Below are positions 17,591-27,050 of a stretch of 64,000 nucleotides of DNA, one piece after another. The translations under genes were made by a program, and so were the position numbers. How positions within the stretch are numbered: position 1 is the first letter of the stretch; every line of letters starts with the position of its first letter. Source of the DNA: a bacterium EF100-94H03 bin56 (lineage in GTDB: Bacteria > Pseudomonadota > Alphaproteobacteria > SP197); NCBI GenBank assembly GCA_002238685.1, contig MPMV01000010.1:1-64000 (forward strand), given 5' to 3'. Under the pieces are notes generated by a model that searched no databases, had not been told where the DNA came from, and saw only the letters and a program-made list of their open reading frames with translations.

Positions 17591-19201
17591 ATGACACCGG
17601 ACTACATCATTGTCGGAGCGGGGTCGTCGGGCAGTGCATTGGCGGCACGTCTGAGCGAGGATCCGGGGATCCGGGTGCTGCTTCTCGAGGCCGGCGGCAG
17701 GGCGCGGCACTGGTCGATCGACATGCCGCTTGGCTATTATCTCAACTGGACCGGGGGACCGTACAACTGGGCCTGGTGGTCCGAACCTCAAGACAACATG
17801 GCGGGACGGCGGATCTTTCAGCCCCGGGGCAAGGGTCTTGGTGGCTCATCTGCCATCAACGGCATGGCATTCCTGAGGGGCCACCCGATGGACTTCGATC
17901 GCTGGGAGAACGAAGGCGCCACAGGCTGGTCGTTCCTGAACGTGCTGGAGTTCTTCAAGCGGCTTGAGACGCACTCCGGCGGCGAGACGGACTTTCGCGG
18001 TGGCAGCGGGCCGGTGCGCACAGGGCCCCAGTCATTCCGCCTGCCGATGGGCGATGCCTTTGTCGAGGCCGGCCTCGAGGCAGGATTTCGCCTGTGCGAT
18101 GACTTCAACGGCGAGAACCAGGAAGGCATGGGCTGGTTCGACGCCTCGATTGCCGATGGCCGGCGTGTCAGTACCGCCGGCGCCTATCTCGAACCCGCAC
18201 GGCACCGTCCCAACCTCGAAATCCGCACCCATGCCGAGGTTGTCGGAATCGAGATCGAAAAGGGCTGTGCCACCGGTGTCAGGATCCGAAAGGATCGTGA
18301 CATCAACATCGTGCATTGCTCCCGGGAGATCGTCCTGTCTGCCGGGCCTTTCGGGTCACCGCACATCCTGATGCTGTCGGGCATCGGTCCGGCAGACAAC
18401 CTCTGCGAGGTCGGAATCGCCGTGCATCATGACCTTCCAGGGGTCGGACAGAATCTCCAGGAGCACGTTGAACTCCACATCGGGTTCGAAGGACCCGTTT
18501 GCCATTCGCTCAACCGGTATGCAGGCCCGCTCTCCAGAGCCATGGCCGGCGCCCGATGGTTCCTGAACCGGAGCGGGATCTGCGCCACCAACGCCGTCTT
18601 CACGGGCGCCTTCACGAAGACCCGTGACGACGTGCCCCACCCGGATATCCAGTATCACTTCTTCCCGTTCTTTCTCCATGACCACGACATCCCGTCCGAT
18701 ACCGGCGGGTTCACCATGTGCGTCGGCACCTTGCGCGAACGCAGCCGTGGCGAGGTGAGGCTCCGGTCTGCCGACCCCGCTGTCCGGCCGGCCATCGATT
18801 TCCGTTTCCTGAGTGAGCCCTCGGACCTCGACGACCTCAGGATCTGTGTCCGTCAGGCAAGGGACATTGCCATGCAGCCGGCACTTGATCCCTACCGGAC
18901 ACGGGAAGAGGACACCTGGGCCAACGCCCGGAGCAATGCCGACATCGACGCCATGATCCGGCACAGGGCCGTAACCGGCTACCACCCCTGCTCCACCTGC
19001 AGGATGGGAACAGATGATCTCGCCGTGGTTGATCCCGAATGCCGGCTCCGCGGCCTCTCCGGTCTGAGGGTGGTCGACAGTTCGATCTTTCCCTCCATCA
19101 CCAGCGGCAATCTCAATGCGCCATCGATCATGGCAGGCGAGAAGGCTGCCGACCTGATCAAGTCCGGCGTTTCCAACCGGCAAGGTGTTGATGCGTCGTA
19201 G
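17591..19201 (+). CDS. GMC-family FAD oxidoreductase (choline/alcohol dehydrogenase-like)
   Basis: 536 aa. Seen: YIIVGAGSSGSALAARLSED at the N-terminus (Rossmann GxGxxG for FAD), LEAGG, then PRGKGLGGSSAINGMAFLRG (GMC signature 1, about residues 78-97), LSAGPFGSPHILMLSGIGP (signature 2), and near the C-terminus YHPCSTCRMG with the catalytic His, followed by SIFPSITSGNLNAPSIMAGEKAAD. It oxidises a primary alcohol, with choline, polyethylene glycol or aryl alcohols as family examples; the choline-sulfatase elsewhere in the window makes choline possible but not proven. It stands as a single gene, upstream of the candidate riboswitch. The 17320-17590 gap shows no other feature. Confidence 0.88.
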   Translation: MTPDYIIVGAGSSGSALAARLSEDPGIRVLLLEAGGRARHWSIDMPLGYYLNWTGGPYNWAWWSEPQDNMAGRRIFQPRGKGLGGSSAINGMAFLRGHPMDFDRWENEGATGWSFLNVLEFFKRLETHSGGETDFRGGSGPVRTGPQSFRLPMGDAFVEAGLEAGFRLCDDFNGENQEGMGWFDASIADGRRVSTAGAYLEPARHRPNLEIRTHAEVVGIEIEKGCATGVRIRKDRDINIVHCSREIVLSAGPFGSPHILMLSGIGPADNLCEVGIAVHHDLPGVGQNLQEHVELHIGFEGPVCHSLNRYAGPLSRAMAGARWFLNRSGICATNAVFTGAFTKTRDDVPHPDIQYHFFPFFLHDHDIPSDTGGFTMCVGTLRERSRGEVRLRSADPAVRPAIDFRFLSEPSDLDDLRICVRQARDIAMQPALDPYRTREEDTWANARSNADIDAMIRHRAVTGYHPCSTCRMGTDDLAVVDPECRLRGLSGLRVVDSSIFPSITSGNLNAPSIMAGEKAADLIKSGVSNRQGVDAS

Positions 19202-19214
19202 CGGAGCCGGAAAC

Positions 19215-19325
19215 GAATGATCAGGGGGGCACAGGAACGCGGTGCAAGTCCCAAGGTTGGTCCCGTGATCTCCAGCCGATCCGGCGTGATGGGCAACGGC
19301 TTCAATCCAGAGACCGGACCCGGTA
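19215..19325 (+). ncRNA. Candidate cobalamin-riboswitch-like element (orphan)
   Basis: The stretch AGGAACGCGGTGCAAGTCC (from 19233), then GGTCCCGTGAT (from 19259), then CCAGAGACCGG (from 19307) follow in order the conserved blocks of cobalamin riboswitches: GGGAA..GGTG.AA.TCC, G.CCCGC.ACTGT and the B12 box (GCCAGGAGACC.GCC). The spacer between the second and third blocks is short (about 37 nt), so peripheral stems are reduced or lost. No gene follows on the plus strand; the next gene is convergent and ends at 19421. Either a relic or a cis-element whose target is gone. A covariance-model scan would settle it. Confidence 0.45.
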
Positions 19326-19420
19326 TGACCTTGTGCTCACAGGACGCCAAGAGGCGCCGGTCGCAAGGCTGATGGTCTGCGCCTGCCGGCACGGGAGCAC
19401 GTACAACTCGAAACTGCGCT

Positions 19421-21917
19421 TCAACGGGCGCCTGCCTGAGGCTCCTTCAGGGTTGGGGTGGCGCGCCTCCCACGCATGAATTGTGATACGAAGACCAGGC
19501 CCAGCAATAGCAGGCCGGCCGGATAGATGAGCTCCTTGGGAGGCAGATCAAGCTGTTCGACGTCGACGCCCGTCACGTAGTCGCCCCAGTCCATTCCCGC
19601 CTGCTCCGCCATACCGTTCCAGGCAAGATCGGCCACGACGAACGTGTCCTCGTCCTCCCTGACCAGGTGGACGCCGAAGGTCTCTGACGGGGTCGCCGCC
19701 TGTCCGTCCGGCGTCTCCAGCACGAACAGCTTGAACCGATCGCCGTAGTCCGTCGCACGCGTCACGTGCAGCCGGACCTGGCGACCGGACTCGGGCGTGA
19801 ACTCGCCCGAGACGAAGGCCTCGAATTGAACTGGCTCGAAGGGCGGCGCCATGCGGTCCATGAAGAAGCCGGGGCGAAACAGCATGAAACACGCCACGGC
19901 AAGCAGGATCGCCTCGTACCAGCGCACCTTGACGAACATCCAGCCCTGGGTGAGGGAACTGAAGGCAAGGATGGCGAGCAACGACATCACCGTCACGAGG
20001 GCTCCATGCCAGATGCTCTCGATACCGATGAGCAGAAGTTCCGTGTTGAACAGGAACACCAGCGGGAGGATCGCCGTGCGGATGTCGTACAGAAACGACT
20101 GCACTCCGGTTTTCAGGGGATCTGCCCTGGAGATCGCCGAGGCAGCAAAGGCGGCAAGGCAGACGGGTGGAGTCGAGTCCGCCAGCAGACCGTAATAGAA
20201 AACGTAGAGGTGAACGGCGATGAGCGGCAGAACGAGCCCCGCCGCCCCACCGAGTTCCACCAGCACACCCGCCAGGAGGGAGGCGACGACCAGGTAGTTG
20301 GCGGTCGTCGGAAGGCCCATGCCGAGGATGATGCAGAGGATGGCGGTCAGCCCCAGCAGGATGTAGATGTTGCCACCGGCGATCGCCTCGACCACGCCTA
20401 CCATGGCATTGTTGAGGCCTGTCGACGACACGGCGCCGACGATGATTCCGGCGGCTGCCACGGCAATGGCGATCCCGACCATGTTGCGCGCACCGGCAAC
20501 CATCCCGAGGTAGATCTCGGTGAAGCCGTCGCGAACCGCCTCCGCCAGCGGCTGGCCGTGCCCGCGAGCCGTGGCGACGATCCGGCGCGCAACGATGATC
20601 ACCATGACCGAGAGGATCGAATAGAAGACGGCGCTGTGCGCGCTCCAGCGCTCCACCATGAGCAGATAGACGAGAATGACGATGGGAATCAGGTGATGGA
20701 CGCCGGCGAGGAAGGTCGTGCCAAGCGGCGGAATCTCTGCTGAAGGAAGTCCCCTGAGCCCGAGTTTCGCCGCCTCAAGATGGGAAATGTAGAGCAGCGC
20801 GAGATAGCTGAGGACGGCCGGAATTGCTGCCGCCGCGACCACGTCGAAGTACGAGATTCCGATGAACTCGGCGATGATGAAGGCGGCAGCGCCCATGATC
20901 GGGGGCATGATCTGGCCGTTGGTCGATGCAGCGACCTCGATGGCGCCGGCCTTCACCGCGGGCATGCCGATCCGTCTCATGACGGGAATCGTGAAAGTGC
21001 CAGTGGTGACGACATTGGCGATTGACGAGCCGGAAATCATGCCCGTCATGCCCGACGCCAGGATCGCTGCCTTGGCGGGGCCTCCGCTGAAGCGCCCGAC
21101 CATGGCGAAGGAAAGGGCAAGGAAGTACTGCCCCGCGCCGGCCTTGTCGAGCAACGCGCCAAACAGCACGAACAGGAAGACGAAGCTGACCGAAACGCTG
21201 ATGGGGATGCCGAAGACGGCCTCACCTGTCAGCCACTGATAACCGATCAGCCGCGTCAGGCTGAGCCCCTTGTGCGAGATGATGTCGGGCATCGACTGGC
21301 CAAAGATCGAGTAGACCAGGAAAACGCCGCAGACGATGACCAGCGGAATTCCGATCGCCCGCCGCGGGGCGCCCAGCAAGACAAGGTGGCGGCACCACCC
21401 GAGAAGGGCCTCGCCCGGAATCCCGTTCCAGACGTGAGGCGGCCCGGGGAATTGCGATCGCACGGCGCGTGGCGTCCAGCAAGAGCAGGATGCCGACACC
21501 ACCGAGGATGGCCTCGACCGGAATTCCGTTCCAGACGTAGAGCAGACCGTGTCGGGAGACGAGACCGTCCCAGCCGAAGAAGAGATAGGAGGCGGCGATC
21601 AGGCCGGTGACCGCCAGGGCGATATCCCAGGGCGGTAGTCCGCGATCCCTCCAGCGCCGCGACACCGGATAGATCAGGAAACAGAGCACAAATGCAAACG
21701 AGAGATGGAGCCCCCGTGCCGGCACATCGCCGATGATGGCGAAATTCAGCATGAAGGGGAGGGGTGAGGCAATCCACAACTGATAGACGGACCAGGAGAA
21801 ACAGAGAAGGCCGATGGCCTGCGCAACGCGCGGACCCTGCCGGCGTCCCTGGTACTCGAATGTCTCCGGATCCTCTGCGACTCCGACCGGTTTCGGCACC
21901 GGCGCGTTCTTCATCAC
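19421..21917 (-). pseudogene. TAXI-type TRAP transporter fused permease (DctQ-DctM, DUF3394), frame broken by a tandem duplication
   Basis: Encodes a fused small/large TRAP permease of the TAXI class. The N-terminal part (from 21917, about 190 usable residues) and the main part (frame ending at 19421) are in different frames. Main part: SSIANVVTTGTFTIPVMRRIG, LGMGLPTTANYLVVASLLAG (DctM core) and a C-terminal DUF3394 domain (from about the PFEPVQFEAFVSGEF segment). At the junction the coding piece VWNGIP.EA.LG...LL.A.RRAI.IP occurs twice, once in each frame. This reflects 83-bp copies at 21353-21435 and 21456-21538 (period 103 bp, not a multiple of three). Removing one copy restores a single frame. 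It is therefore either a real inactivated gene or an assembly chimera of two strain variants. Its binding protein lies just upstream. Confidence 0.85.
21353..21538. repeat. Diverged 103-bp-period tandem duplication inside the TRAP permease gene
   Basis: Copies at 21353-21435 and 21456-21538 share the anchors GATCGC, CCCAGCAAG/TCCAGCAAG and CCGTTCCAGACGT at identical spacing, but differ at roughly a quarter of positions. The encoded residues are largely conserved (VWNGIP, RRAI.IP), so both copies were once coding. The period shifts the frame by +1. Confidence 0.8.
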
Positions 21918-21934
21918 GGGCGAACCTGCGAGCG

Positions 21935-21968
21935 GACGGCCGGCACCCTTCCGGGGGTGCCGGCCGTC
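21935..21968. promoter_or_regulatory. Strong intercistronic hairpin between TAXI binding protein and permease
   Basis: Perfect 14-bp stem: GACGGCCGGCACCC at 21935-21948 and its complement at 21955-21968, loop of 6 nt. Transcription runs leftward, so this hairpin follows the binding-protein stop (21982) and precedes the permease start (21917). Such hairpins often end part of the transcript or protect its 3' end, giving more binding protein than permease. Confidence 0.6.
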
Positions 21969-21981
21969 TCAGGCGATAGAA

Positions 21982-22983
21982 TTACATCCAGCCTTGCTCT
22001 GTATAGTACTTGGCCGCTCCGGGATGGATCGGTGCGGAAAGCCCGTTCACGATCATGTCTGCGGGATCGAGGTTCCTGAAGGCAGGATGCAGGGCCCTGA
22101 AGTCGTCCAGGTTCTCCATCACTGCACGGGTGACCTCGTAAACCACCTCCTCCGGCACGTTCTCATGACTGACGAAAGTCGCCATCACACCGAAGGTCGT
22201 GACGTCATCGGTCGTGGTCTTGTATGTCCCCGCCGGAATGGTGGTGAAGGCATAGTAGGGATTGTCGGCCACCAGCTGCTGCTCGACGTCGCCGTCGAGA
22301 TCGACGATGTAGGCGTCGCAACCATCGGTTGCCACGGAGACGCCTGCATTGGGCACGCCGACAGTGTAGCCATAGGCGTCGATCTTGCCGTCACAGAGAG
22401 CCTGCGACTGTTCTGTCGAGGTCAATTCTGTTGCCGCCGCATAGTCGTCGGTGGTCATGCCGTAGCCTTCCATCAGCACCTCGGTCGTGCCGCGCTGGCC
22501 CGAACCGGGATTGCCGATGTTCATGCGCATGCCCATGGTGTCGGTGAAGGAACCGATTTCGGTACCTGCACCAGCGATGAGGTGGAAGGGCTCGCCGTGC
22601 ACGGAGAAGACCGCGCGAAGGCCAGGACAGTTGGTGACCTTTTCGGAACTGCCGTTGACCGCGTGAAACTGCCAGTCGGACTGGGCGACGCCGAACTCGA
22701 GCTCGCCCTGGCAGATCTGGCCGATGTTGTAGGTGGAACCACCGGTCGATGGCGCGGCACAGCGAATACCGTGCTGGCGACCTGACGACCGGCCCTCGGC
22801 GGCTTCCTTGTGGACCATGCGGCACACAGAGTTTCCGACCACGAAGTAGACACCGGTCGGGCCACCCGTTCCGATCGAGATGAATGTCTTATCCTGTGCG
22901 CCTGCCTCGTCAGAGGCGCTGAAGCCAAGCCCGATCAGGGCCACGGCAGCCAGCGCGCATGTTGAAAGTCTGAGCAATTTCAC
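21982..22983 (-). CDS. TAXI-family TRAP transporter substrate-binding protein
   Basis: 333 aa. The start is a GTG at 22983 preceded by AAGGAGGAG, followed by a Sec signal peptide (KLLRLSTCALAAVALIGLGF) with cleavage near GAQ/D. Mature N-terminus TFISIGTGGPTGVYFVVGNS is the TAXI hallmark (IGTG...G.YY/F..G). Further: STGGSTYNIGQICQGELEFGVAQSDW and MRMNIGNPGSGQRGTTEVLM (the N.G..GSG.....). Ligands of TAXI proteins are poorly known (glutamate and other acids in a few cases). First gene of the operon with the broken permease. A long upstream extension of the frame is not coding. Confidence 0.93.
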   Translation of the reverse strand: MKLLRLSTCALAAVALIGLGFSASDEAGAQDKTFISIGTGGPTGVYFVVGNSVCRMVHKEAAEGRSSGRQHGIRCAAPSTGGSTYNIGQICQGELEFGVAQSDWQFHAVNGSSEKVTNCPGLRAVFSVHGEPFHLIAGAGTEIGSFTDTMGMRMNIGNPGSGQRGTTEVLMEGYGMTTDDYAAATELTSTEQSQALCDGKIDAYGYTVGVPNAGVSVATDGCDAYIVDLDGDVEQQLVADNPYYAFTTIPAGTYKTTTDDVTTFGVMATFVSHENVPEEVVYEVTRAVMENLDDFRALHPAFRNLDPADMIVNGLSAPIHPGAAKYYTEQGWM

Positions 22984-23364
22984 GATATCTCCTCCTTGAA
23001 GGGTTTCGTCCATAGACTGACTGATTCGTGGTCTCACTTCAACGGGGCCCAAGTTTGCCGGAACGATCGGCTTGACTTCACGACGGTTGCACAAAGGTCG
23101 GTGAACGTACTGATCCGCTCGTCTCTCGTTGCCTTGAGAGACGCTGGCGAGACGACAGGCAGTGGAGCCTTGTGCGAGGAATTGTCGATGACCTGTGCAC
23201 CGGTGCAACCGTTTCAGCAGATGTGGATCGACGGGCCCTCCAGGTTGCGGTCATTTTCATACGCCTGCAGCAATTCCGTCACGTTTCTGAAACGATCCGC
23301 CGGTAGGGGATAAGCAATCAGGGGCGGCACTTCGCCCGACAGCCTCAAACCTCAGGATGCAACG
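22984..23364. other. Intergenic region between divergent TAXI and phoX genes
   Basis: About 380 bp with no supported gene. It should hold the two divergent promoters. I looked for a PHO box (two CTGTCAT-like repeats 11 bp apart) before phoX and found only a weak, unconvincing match near 23275-23300. Confidence 0.4.
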
Positions 23365-25221
23365 ATGACTGACAGCATGACCCCTTCCGCATCGTCCCGG
23401 ACAACCGATCTCGACCGCGTGATCGAAGCAGCCATCAGCCGCCGCGGGATTCTCGGTGTGATGACATTCGGCCTCGGCGCCTTCGTCACCGGAACGACAT
23501 CGCTCACGAGCATGGCCCTGGCCGGAACGGACCGTTTCGGATTTGACCAGATCCCTGCGGGCACCGATGACTCCATCACCGTTCCCGAAGGATTCGAGTG
23601 GTACACGCTCATCCGCTGGGGTGACCCGCTCTGGTCCGATGCGCCTGAATTCGACGACGCCACGCGCGGCACCGCCGAAAGCCAGGCGCGAGCCTTCGGC
23701 GACAACAACGATGGCATGGCCGTATTCCACTTGGCCAACCACATCATCATGGCCGTCAACAACGAGTACACAAACCGTGACATCATCTGGGGCAACCGTG
23801 CGGACAACAAGGCTGCCAGTGACGACGACATCCGCAAGGGGATGATGGCCCATGGCGTGTCGCTGTTCGAAATCGCACCCGACGGCGACCGCTGGATGTT
23901 TGTCAGGGACAGTGTCTACAACCGGCGAATCACCACCGGCACCACGATGGAACTGACCGGTCCGGCTGCCGGGTCGGATCTCCTGAAGACCGCCGGCGAC
24001 CCGACCGGTACACGCTCCATGGGAACCTGGAACAACTGCGGCAGCGGCGAGACCCCCTGGGGCACGTACCTTGCCTGCGAGGAGAACTTCAACGGCTACT
24101 TCTCATCCTCCGATCCGGACTACGAACCCACGGCAGCGATGCAGCGCTACGGCGTCAAACTGGAAGACTGGGGCTACGGGTGGGCGAAAGTTGATGACAG
24201 GTTCGACATCTCGCGCCACCCGAACGAGCCGAACCGCGCTGGCTACGTTGTCGAAATCGATCCCCTTGACCCCGCCTCCGCCCCGAAGAAGCGCACCGCC
24301 CTTGGCCGGTTCAAGCACGAGAACGCCGACGTTGTCCTGGCGTCCGACGGGCGTGTGGTCGTCTACATGGGCGATGACGAGCGCGGAGAGTTCCTCTACC
24401 GATTCGTCTCCGAAGGCCACTACGCGCCCGGTGGTGACAATTCCGAATTGCTGAATTCCGGCACACTCCACGTTGCCAGGTTCTCCGATGACCAGACCGG
24501 TGAATGGATGGCGTTGACACCGGATTCCACGGGAATGAGCGCAGAGGAGATTGCCGTCAACACGAGGATGGCGGGATCGATCCTCGGCGCCACGACCATG
24601 GACCGCCCCGAATGGGTCGCTTCCCATCCCAACAGGGTGGAAAGCTACGTCGCGCTGACCAACAACAAGAACCGTGGCATCAAGCCGAATGCCGGCGGAG
24701 ATGCGACCCCTGTCGGCGGGCCCAATCCGCGCGAAGGGAATCTTTACGGACAGATCCTTCGCTGGCGGCCGGACGGTGACGATCATGCCGCACCGACGTT
24801 TTCCTGGGACCTCTTTGCCCTTGCCGGGAATCCGGCGGTCCATGCGGATGCAAACGCAGGCTCCGACAACATCAACTCAGGAAACATGTTCAATTCACCT
24901 GACGGCATGATGTTCGACCAGCAGGGGTTGCTGTGGATCCAGACCGACGGCAACTACTCAAACACGGGCAACTTCGAGGGCCACGGCAACAATCAGATGC
25001 TCGCGGGCGATACCGAGACCGGTGAAATCCGCCGCTTCCTGGTCGGCCCCCGGGAAGCCGAGATCACGGGGATCGCGTGGTCGCCCGACAGGAGGACACT
25101 GTTCGTCGGCGTCCAGCATCCAGGCGAAGACGGCGGTTCCCACTTCCCGTCCGGCGGCACCTCTGTGCCACGATCGGCCATCATTGCGGTCCGTCGCACC
25201 GACGGCGGTCTCATCGGCTGA
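23365..25221 (+). CDS. phoX: PhoX-family alkaline phosphatase (DUF839)
   Basis: 618 aa, the family's usual length. Begins with a Tat-type signal: SRRGILGVMTFGLGAFVTG (residues about 26-44, RR in the twin-arginine position). PhoX blocks are visible: VPEGFEWYTLIRWGDPL, NDGMAVF, VNNEYTN (E of the Fe/Ca site), MGTWNNCGSGETPWGTYLACEE (calcium and catalytic loop with Cys and Glu), FKHENADVV, YMGDDERGEFLYRFVS, FNSPDGMMFDQQGLLWIQTDGN and a final RRFLVGPREAEITGIAWSPD. Exported folded, it should release phosphate from phosphomonoesters in the periplasm or outside, using Ca and Fe. Monocistronic, ended by the hairpin below. Confidence 0.93.
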   Translation: MTDSMTPSASSRTTDLDRVIEAAISRRGILGVMTFGLGAFVTGTTSLTSMALAGTDRFGFDQIPAGTDDSITVPEGFEWYTLIRWGDPLWSDAPEFDDATRGTAESQARAFGDNNDGMAVFHLANHIIMAVNNEYTNRDIIWGNRADNKAASDDDIRKGMMAHGVSLFEIAPDGDRWMFVRDSVYNRRITTGTTMELTGPAAGSDLLKTAGDPTGTRSMGTWNNCGSGETPWGTYLACEENFNGYFSSSDPDYEPTAAMQRYGVKLEDWGYGWAKVDDRFDISRHPNEPNRAGYVVEIDPLDPASAPKKRTALGRFKHENADVVLASDGRVVVYMGDDERGEFLYRFVSEGHYAPGGDNSELLNSGTLHVARFSDDQTGEWMALTPDSTGMSAEEIAVNTRMAGSILGATTMDRPEWVASHPNRVESYVALTNNKNRGIKPNAGGDATPVGGPNPREGNLYGQILRWRPDGDDHAAPTFSWDLFALAGNPAVHADANAGSDNINSGNMFNSPDGMMFDQQGLLWIQTDGNYSNTGNFEGHGNNQMLAGDTETGEIRRFLVGPREAEITGIAWSPDRRTLFVGVQHPGEDGGSHFPSGGTSVPRSAIIAVRRTDGGLIG

Positions 25222-25231
25222 CATCGCCAGG

Positions 25232-25267
25232 ATCTGCACCCGGTCTCCCCGGATTCCGGGTGCAGAT
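25232..25267 (+). terminator. Hairpin terminator-like structure after phoX
   Basis: ATCTGCACCCGG at 25232-25243 and its exact complement at 25256-25267, 12-bp stem with a 12-nt loop, starting 11 bp after the phoX stop. No T-run follows, so it may act as a 3'-end stabiliser or Rho-assisted terminator. Confidence 0.6.
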
Positions 25268-25731
25268 GCCATGTTCATTGCCCGGATGCAGGTGGTCTCA
25301 GCCACCATCGGCTGACGCGACAGCAAAATCCGTCGTCCGGTGGCATCGTCCGTGTCGACAGAACTGATTTCCCGTGCAGCAGTCGGGCAGAGCAGGCGGA
25401 ACCGGATCCTGCTGACGCCGTCTGAGGATTGTCATGGCGCGGCTGCACGACGATGCCCTACACTTGCCGGTACAAAGTCGCGAGGGAACAAGCCATGGGT
25501 GTGGGCCATGACGGTCAGGCGATGTTCCGCTGTCACTCCCGCTCGCAACGCGCGTGTCACCTGAGATTAACGGGCTCCGGTCCCCGTTGTCAGTCCGATG
25601 GATAGGGGCGCCCTTCACATCGACAGTCCTGTGTGCCGAAGAGTGGTCCCGGAGGCGACGAGGTGGTGGGACGTGACAACAGGTGGCGCCGGGACGGGAT
25701 CGGAGTTGGTGGCCACAAGAGAGGGTGCACC
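25268..25731. other. Non-coding stretch between phoX terminator and PhyH gene
   Basis: About 460 bp. Short frames on both strands show no family pattern. The last part, with GGTGCACC just before the ATG at 25732, is presumably leader. I see no RNA gene here. Confidence 0.3.
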
Positions 25732-26691
25732 ATGACGTCCCTTGTCGCCTTTGAACCCTCCACGCCGGCGGATCTTCTCCACGAGTTCTTCCAGGAGAAC
25801 GGTTATCTGGTGGTGCGCCGCCTTTCCCCGAGCATGACGGAACGGGCCCTCAAGGAACTGGCGCCCCACATCGCCGCCGCTCCGCTGGGGCACGACGAGT
25901 TCCTGGGGCGCCACACAAGGCGACTCGGCGGCGTCCTCGCCCGATCGGCGGCGGCGCGCGACATCGTGCTGGCACCCGTCGTCATGGATGTCGTCGAACG
26001 GATGTTCACACCCTACACACCCAACTGGCAGCTCAACTTTTCCGGCATCATGCACCTCGAACCCGGAGCCGGCGCCCAGGGATTGCACCGCGATGGAAGC
26101 ATCTATCCGGTGCGCCACCCCTCTCCCCCCATGATTATCGCCACAATGTGGGCGCTCACCGATTTCACCGCCGAAAACGGCGGGACGTGCATCGTTCCGC
26201 GCAGCCACCGGTGGGACCATGATCGCCTTGCCAGGACCGACGAGGTGATTCCCGTCGAGATGCCGGCCGGATCGGTGCTGCTCTACACGGGCGGCGTCTG
26301 GCATGGCGGCGGCACCAACCGTTCCAACGCTGTCAGGACCGGTCTTGCCCTGCAGTACAGCTGGAGCTGGTTGCGCCAGGAGGAGAACCAGTACCTCGCC
26401 AATCCTCCGGACATCGCCCGGACCTATGACGAGAGGCTTGCCCGCCTCATCGGCTACGACTTCGGCGGCCCCTATCTCGGATTCTTCAACGGCGACGATC
26501 CCCATCGCCTGCTCGAGCCTCCACGCGACGGCCTGCCACAGCGTTCACGCCGGGAGCTCGATCTGCGCAGCCAGGCCATCGAACCCTTGCGTCTCGGCGA
26601 CATCGAGGCGGTGGCCGGTCCGGCAGCAGCCGGAGAGGTGGCGAAGGGATTTGCCGGCCCGCACCTTTCGAACCTTACAGACGAGGGATAA
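25732..26691 (+). CDS. Phytanoyl-CoA dioxygenase (PhyH) family Fe(II)/2OG oxygenase
   Basis: 319 aa. Seen: FFQENGYLVVRRLSP at the N-terminus, GLHRDGSIYPVRHPSP around residue 120 (H-x-D of the iron triad), CIVPRSHRWDHDR (the 'PGSH' loop) and VWHGGGTNRSNAVRTGLALQYS (distal His plus Arg that holds 2-oxoglutarate). ATG 25732 is chosen since earlier in-frame starts lie in non-homologous sequence. It hydroxylates a small molecule that cannot be named. A cupin gene follows after 5 bp, so the two form an operon. Confidence 0.87.
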   Translation: MTSLVAFEPSTPADLLHEFFQENGYLVVRRLSPSMTERALKELAPHIAAAPLGHDEFLGRHTRRLGGVLARSAAARDIVLAPVVMDVVERMFTPYTPNWQLNFSGIMHLEPGAGAQGLHRDGSIYPVRHPSPPMIIATMWALTDFTAENGGTCIVPRSHRWDHDRLARTDEVIPVEMPAGSVLLYTGGVWHGGGTNRSNAVRTGLALQYSWSWLRQEENQYLANPPDIARTYDERLARLIGYDFGGPYLGFFNGDDPHRLLEPPRDGLPQRSRRELDLRSQAIEPLRLGDIEAVAGPAAAGEVAKGFAGPHLSNLTDEG

Positions 26692-26696
26692 CCATC

Positions 26697-27050
26697 ATGT
26701 CAGCCATCCGCCGTGTCCGGTCCTCCGAACGTGTGTTCAGCCAGATTGGCGGCCCTCCGGGGACAATCACCGTCTCGCGTGACGTCTCGACGAAGGAGAG
26801 CCAGTCGTTCGGCGTGTCGGTCGGTCTCTTCGAGAACTGCGACATGGAGTGGACGGTTCTCTACGACGAATACATGTACATCCTCGAGGGCACACTCAGT
26901 CTCGAGACCCGTGAGGGCACGTTCGACCTTGAACCCGGTGACGGCATCTGGCTGCCCGATGGCACCTGGATGGTCTATCGTGCCGAATTCGCAAGGGCGG
27001 TGATTGTCGTCGAGCCCGTCAACTGGCGGGAAATCCACGGCTACGAATGA
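26697..27050 (+). CDS. EutQ-like single-domain cupin
   Basis: 117 aa beta-barrel protein. Seen: DEYMYILEGTLSLETREGTF (cupin motif 1 region without the full H-x-H pair; E and E remain), then LEPGDGIWLPDGTWMVYRAE (motif 2: P-G-D....P.G). The pattern is that of EutQ-type ethanolamine-utilisation cupins, but no other eut gene is near. Co-transcribed with the PhyH oxygenase; it may bind the same small molecule. Overlaps the convergent transpeptidase-like gene by 10 bp. Confidence 0.8.
   Translation: MSAIRRVRSSERVFSQIGGPPGTITVSRDVSTKESQSFGVSVGLFENCDMEWTVLYDEYMYILEGTLSLETREGTFDLEPGDGIWLPDGTWMVYRAEFARAVIVVEPVNWREIHGYE

Noticed and set aside
23270..23300. Possible PHO box upstream of phoX
   Set aside because: Only a poor partial match to the two-repeat consensus.
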